Assembly (NCBI RefSeq): GCF_001625215.2
Contig: NC_030387.2
Span: forward strand, 38,959,606-39,023,605
Direction of reading: 5' to 3'
Length of the DNA stretch: 64,000 bases
DNA from: Daucus carota subsp. sativus
Taxonomy: Eukaryota > Streptophyta > Magnoliopsida > Apiales > Apiaceae
The position numbers were made by a program, and so were the translations under genes. Under the pieces are notes generated by a model, which did not search any database, had not been told where the DNA came from, and worked only from the letters and a program-made list of their open reading frames with translations. This document shows, piece by piece, positions 61,043 to 64,000 of this stretch (the first letter of the stretch is position 1; each line of letters begins with the position of its first letter).

Positions 61043-64000
61043 ATGGGTCTCAGTTTGTTGGCTCCAACTGATATTAAAGCTATCTCATTTATGGATACTT
61101 CAAAATTCAATCATAGCCTTGTCAAGCTTAAAGGTTTGTCTTTTATGGCTCTCTTTTAATTTTTTGTTCTTTAATTTGATTGCTGTTGTATATATTCATT
61201 TAAAGATTGAATCTTTTTTTTGATATTCATGTAAAGATTGAATCTTTTTTTGATATTCATGTAAAGATTGAATCTTTGACAAGGTTTGAACCATCGACGT
61301 CCCGTAAATTGGAATTATTTATGTTCATTTGAGGCTCAGTTGCAAAGACTGTGTGTGTACATGTATAGGCTTGTGAGAAAATATATGTGTTTGTAGAATT
61401 GTAGGTGGAGATATATGTGTGTTGAATTTGTATTTTATTGTTGTTGTAGCTGGCTTTGGGTATAAACGGAAGGATTTTGGGGTAGCATTTGGGAAGAGAA
61501 TTCATTGTTCAGCTGCACAGGGGCCTCCTCCAGCCTGGCCAGGTACCGCGGTTGTTGAGCCTGGTCGAAAGACTTGGGATGGCCCGAAGCCGATCTCCAT
61601 TGTTGGTTCCACAGGCTCTATTGGAACTCAGGTTAAGAATCTCGAATTTGAAATACATTGGGAAAAATGAAAACATAGTAGAATATTTTGGAATTGTATT
61701 TCATGAAACGGTTGATCGGACAATTTTTAGTTGTGAAAATGATTATTTACCTTTTATGAGGGCTATGTTGATCTTTTAAAATTAGTGCGACATGCCGTCA
61801 GCCTATCTTGGTACAAATTTGTCTCTTTGCTAATAGCTGTGGTGGATTGGCAATATAAGCCACAGGGTTTTGGCCCAATGAATCCTTACATATTAATCTG
61901 TTCTTCTTCAGACACTTGACATAGTTGCTGAAAATCCAGACAAATTCAGAGTGGTCGCACTTGCTGCTGGTTCAAATGTGACCCTTCTTGCTGATCAGGT
62001 GACAAATTGTTTCTTCCTTGTCAATACACTATCAAGAGTAGATATGTTACCAAAAAAAACTCTATAGTTATATAATAAAACCATGAACTGGCGGCGTATT
62101 TGGATGCATAACTGAAAGTCAACGTACTGTTATTTTTAGCTTAGTCGCCCAGAATTTTCTTCGTCAGGAGGAAGATAAGAAGTAGTGAAGTACACGATTG
62201 CTAAGTGACCAACTCTTTCTACCTCTGGTGTTAGGAGGAGAACGTAAATAAATAGTATATTATCTCTAACACTCTTTTACTCAAAAACTCATTTCCAGGG
62301 GATACTAGGCATTATTTACCTTTTCCCCATTTTGGAGTGAAATATATTTCACACGACCCCCCCCCCCCCCCCCCCCCCCCCCCTCCCCTCTACAGTTTCC
62401 TATGTTTGTTTGCTTAGGAAAACCAAAGGAACTTATTGTGCATGTCAAAAGAAAAAGGCTAAGAAAAGTGAGAAAAAATTTACATCTCAAATAGCTGGTA
62501 AATATATAGCACAAACATCTTATTTTCTTTCGTAATATCTTCCGAAACACAATATTTTACGCCAAAAAAACAGGGGCTTAATGTCCAAATTCATTTTTGA
62601 GAATATTGGGGGCAGGGTTTGGACTGAAGACCTCTCCTGAGCCACAAAGTGATCAACCTTTCTGAAACCATGGTGTTTAAGTGAAGGCTTAACTGAATGA
62701 CAAATTTATCCTTAATATTGAGTGATTAAGTTTCTATAGTATACATGAAAAATATGAAAATGATGAATGTTGTTTGTAACCACATCATAAGACCGTTAGA
62801 ATTTATTTTGTTCCCACGTACTGAGTTCTTATGTTCCATACTGCAGGTCAAGACTTTCAGACCTCAGTTGGTTGCTGTTAGAAATGAGTCATTGATTAAT
62901 GAACTAAAGGATGCCTTGGCGGATGCTGACTATAAGCCTGAGATCGTTGCTGGGGAACAGGGCGTCATTGAGGTTAGCAGTTCATCTTAATCGTGGATCT
63001 GTTAATTTGATAATAGCCTAGGAAATTAAATGACCATCTCTTGTAATTTACCTCAGGTAGCCCGTCACCCAGACTGTGTAACTGCGGTTACAGGAATAGT
63101 TGGTTGTGCTGGTTTAAAGGTAACTTGCTAATGTTCTTTTCGGATTGATAACTGCTACTGTTTTTATTTATTTTGTTTATAAACCATATAGTCAGCACAA
63201 ATGGGAGCACTTCTGTAAGCTGAAGTCAGTGACATATTTCAATGAAGATTATCATTTTAATATATATGTAGCTAAACCACATACACACACAAACACCCCT
63301 TACACAAGCAGCAATAGCGACTTTAATTGGTGTTATATTTAAACATATTATTATTCATATTGTAATGGCAATAGACAGGAAATAGGCACTTGTGAAATAA
63401 CATATAATTAAATAACAAATGATAAATTATTAGAAAATTACTAAAAATTGATTAAAACAAGGATTAGTGAAATCTATTTCAAGTGTAGATTTTGTTTTAA
63501 GAAAGTAACAATGGCGAATTTGATATAAAAGAGTGAATAAGATGGACCGATTTCTGTTTTACCAACCATGTATATTGCTCCAACTTTAAGAATTGTATAG
63601 TGAAAGAAAGCTCAAACAGCTAGATCAGTAAAGTATTGCAAAGATATCTATACATGCATACAATTATGATATATCAGGGTATTAAAAGATTTATGTTGCG
63701 CATAAATGAGAAGAATCTCATAAATTTTGTTGTGCAAATGTATTATTATTTTGAAGGGTTTTTTGGAACACCTGCAAATGTCTTTCTGTTTATCTAGTGG
63801 AATTCCAGCAGTAAATCTGGTATTAAGAAATTAATAAAGGGAAGACACATAATGTTGTATTGAGTGACAGTTACTAAAATTCTCTAAGTACATGTCTGGG
63901 ATAATTTTCATTATTGGGTTTTATGCTAAATGCAGTTCTCGATATCAAGATGTATTTAAATTAAAGATGTTGCTGTTGAGATTTGAGACATGGTTGGTTA
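61043..64000 (+). CDS. DXR: 1-deoxy-D-xylulose 5-phosphate reductoisomerase, 5' part (runs off the window)
   Basis: Five exons are visible: 61043-61133, 61450-61631, 61912-61998, 62847-62972, 63057-63119, giving the first 183 residues of an enzyme usually about 470-480 long. From 63120 to the window end is intron 5. DXR converts 1-deoxy-D-xylulose 5-phosphate to 2-C-methyl-D-erythritol 4-phosphate with NADPH in plastids, the committed step of the MEP isoprenoid pathway. Exon 1 and the start of exon 2 form a transit peptide; [14 protein letters not shown] marks the usual plant cleavage region and Pro-rich start. [20 protein letters not shown] (about 77-96) holds the NADPH-binding Rossmann glycine motif, and the reading frame continues with [19 protein letters not shown] and [15 protein letters not shown]. 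No breaks were seen in the visible part. Confidence 0.95.
61203..61278. repeat. 30-bp tandem repeat in DXR intron 1
   Basis: The block AAGATTGAATCTTTTTTTGA plus TATTCATGTA occurs two and a half times head to tail. Confidence 0.85.
62357..62383. repeat. Homopolymer of 27 C in DXR intron 3
   Basis: An uninterrupted C run followed by TCCCCTC. Long poly-C is uncommon in plant introns, and its exact length may be a sequencing or assembly estimate. Confidence 0.85.

Overview
The window is nuclear DNA of a flowering plant, most likely a eudicot. Genes are split by many short GT-AG introns, intergenic DNA is very AT-rich, and the protein families are plant-specific (BURP-domain wall protein, EXECUTER, CASP-like protein, plastid DXR with a transit peptide). 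I cannot name the species from sequence alone. All exon boundaries below were read by eye from splice signals, reading phase and family conservation.

Layout. 1-5.6 kb is a tandem array of about 0.75-0.93 kb units, each ending in a Helitron-type 3' hairpin. 5.6-7.9 kb is intergenic with transposon remnants. 7.96-9.92 kb (+) encodes a BURP-domain polygalacturonase-1 beta-like protein. 10.2-13.1 kb is a nest of mobile elements: a Stowaway-like MITE split by a composite Helitron insertion. A tRNA-Glu(CTC) lies at 13.6 kb (-). 14.35-20.37 kb (-) is the 13-exon gene for chaperonin CCT subunit gamma, with a 901-bp hAT-type element in one intron. 21.1-21.7 kb (-) is an intronless-CDS cyclophilin that has lost most of its active site. 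23.0-25.7 kb (+) is a plastid-type histidine-phosphatase-fold protein without the catalytic histidines. 27.4-33.8 kb (+) is an EXECUTER-family gene (singlet-oxygen signalling). 36.9-41.4 kb (+) is a CASP-like membrane protein. 45.6-47.7 kb (+) is a Raf-like/HT1-like kinase. A tRNA-Leu(TAG) lies at 49.1 kb (+). 49.6-54.9 kb (+) is PEX14. 61.04 kb to the window end (+) is the 5' part of DXR, the second enzyme of the plastid MEP isoprenoid pathway.

The genes do not form a pathway or cluster. They are an ordinary euchromatic set with house-keeping roles: cytosolic protein folding (CCT, cyclophilin), peroxisomal import (PEX14) and plastid functions (EXECUTER, DXR, the phosphatase-like protein). 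What stands out is the mobile-element record. At least three hAT-type elements have 8-bp target duplications (two exact, one 7/8), and there are several TA- or TTA-flanked MITEs, two adjacent Helitron ends on the same strand, and the Helitron-tail array. I found no CRISPR array, no prokaryotic-type system and no recognisable retrovirus-like or virus-like element.
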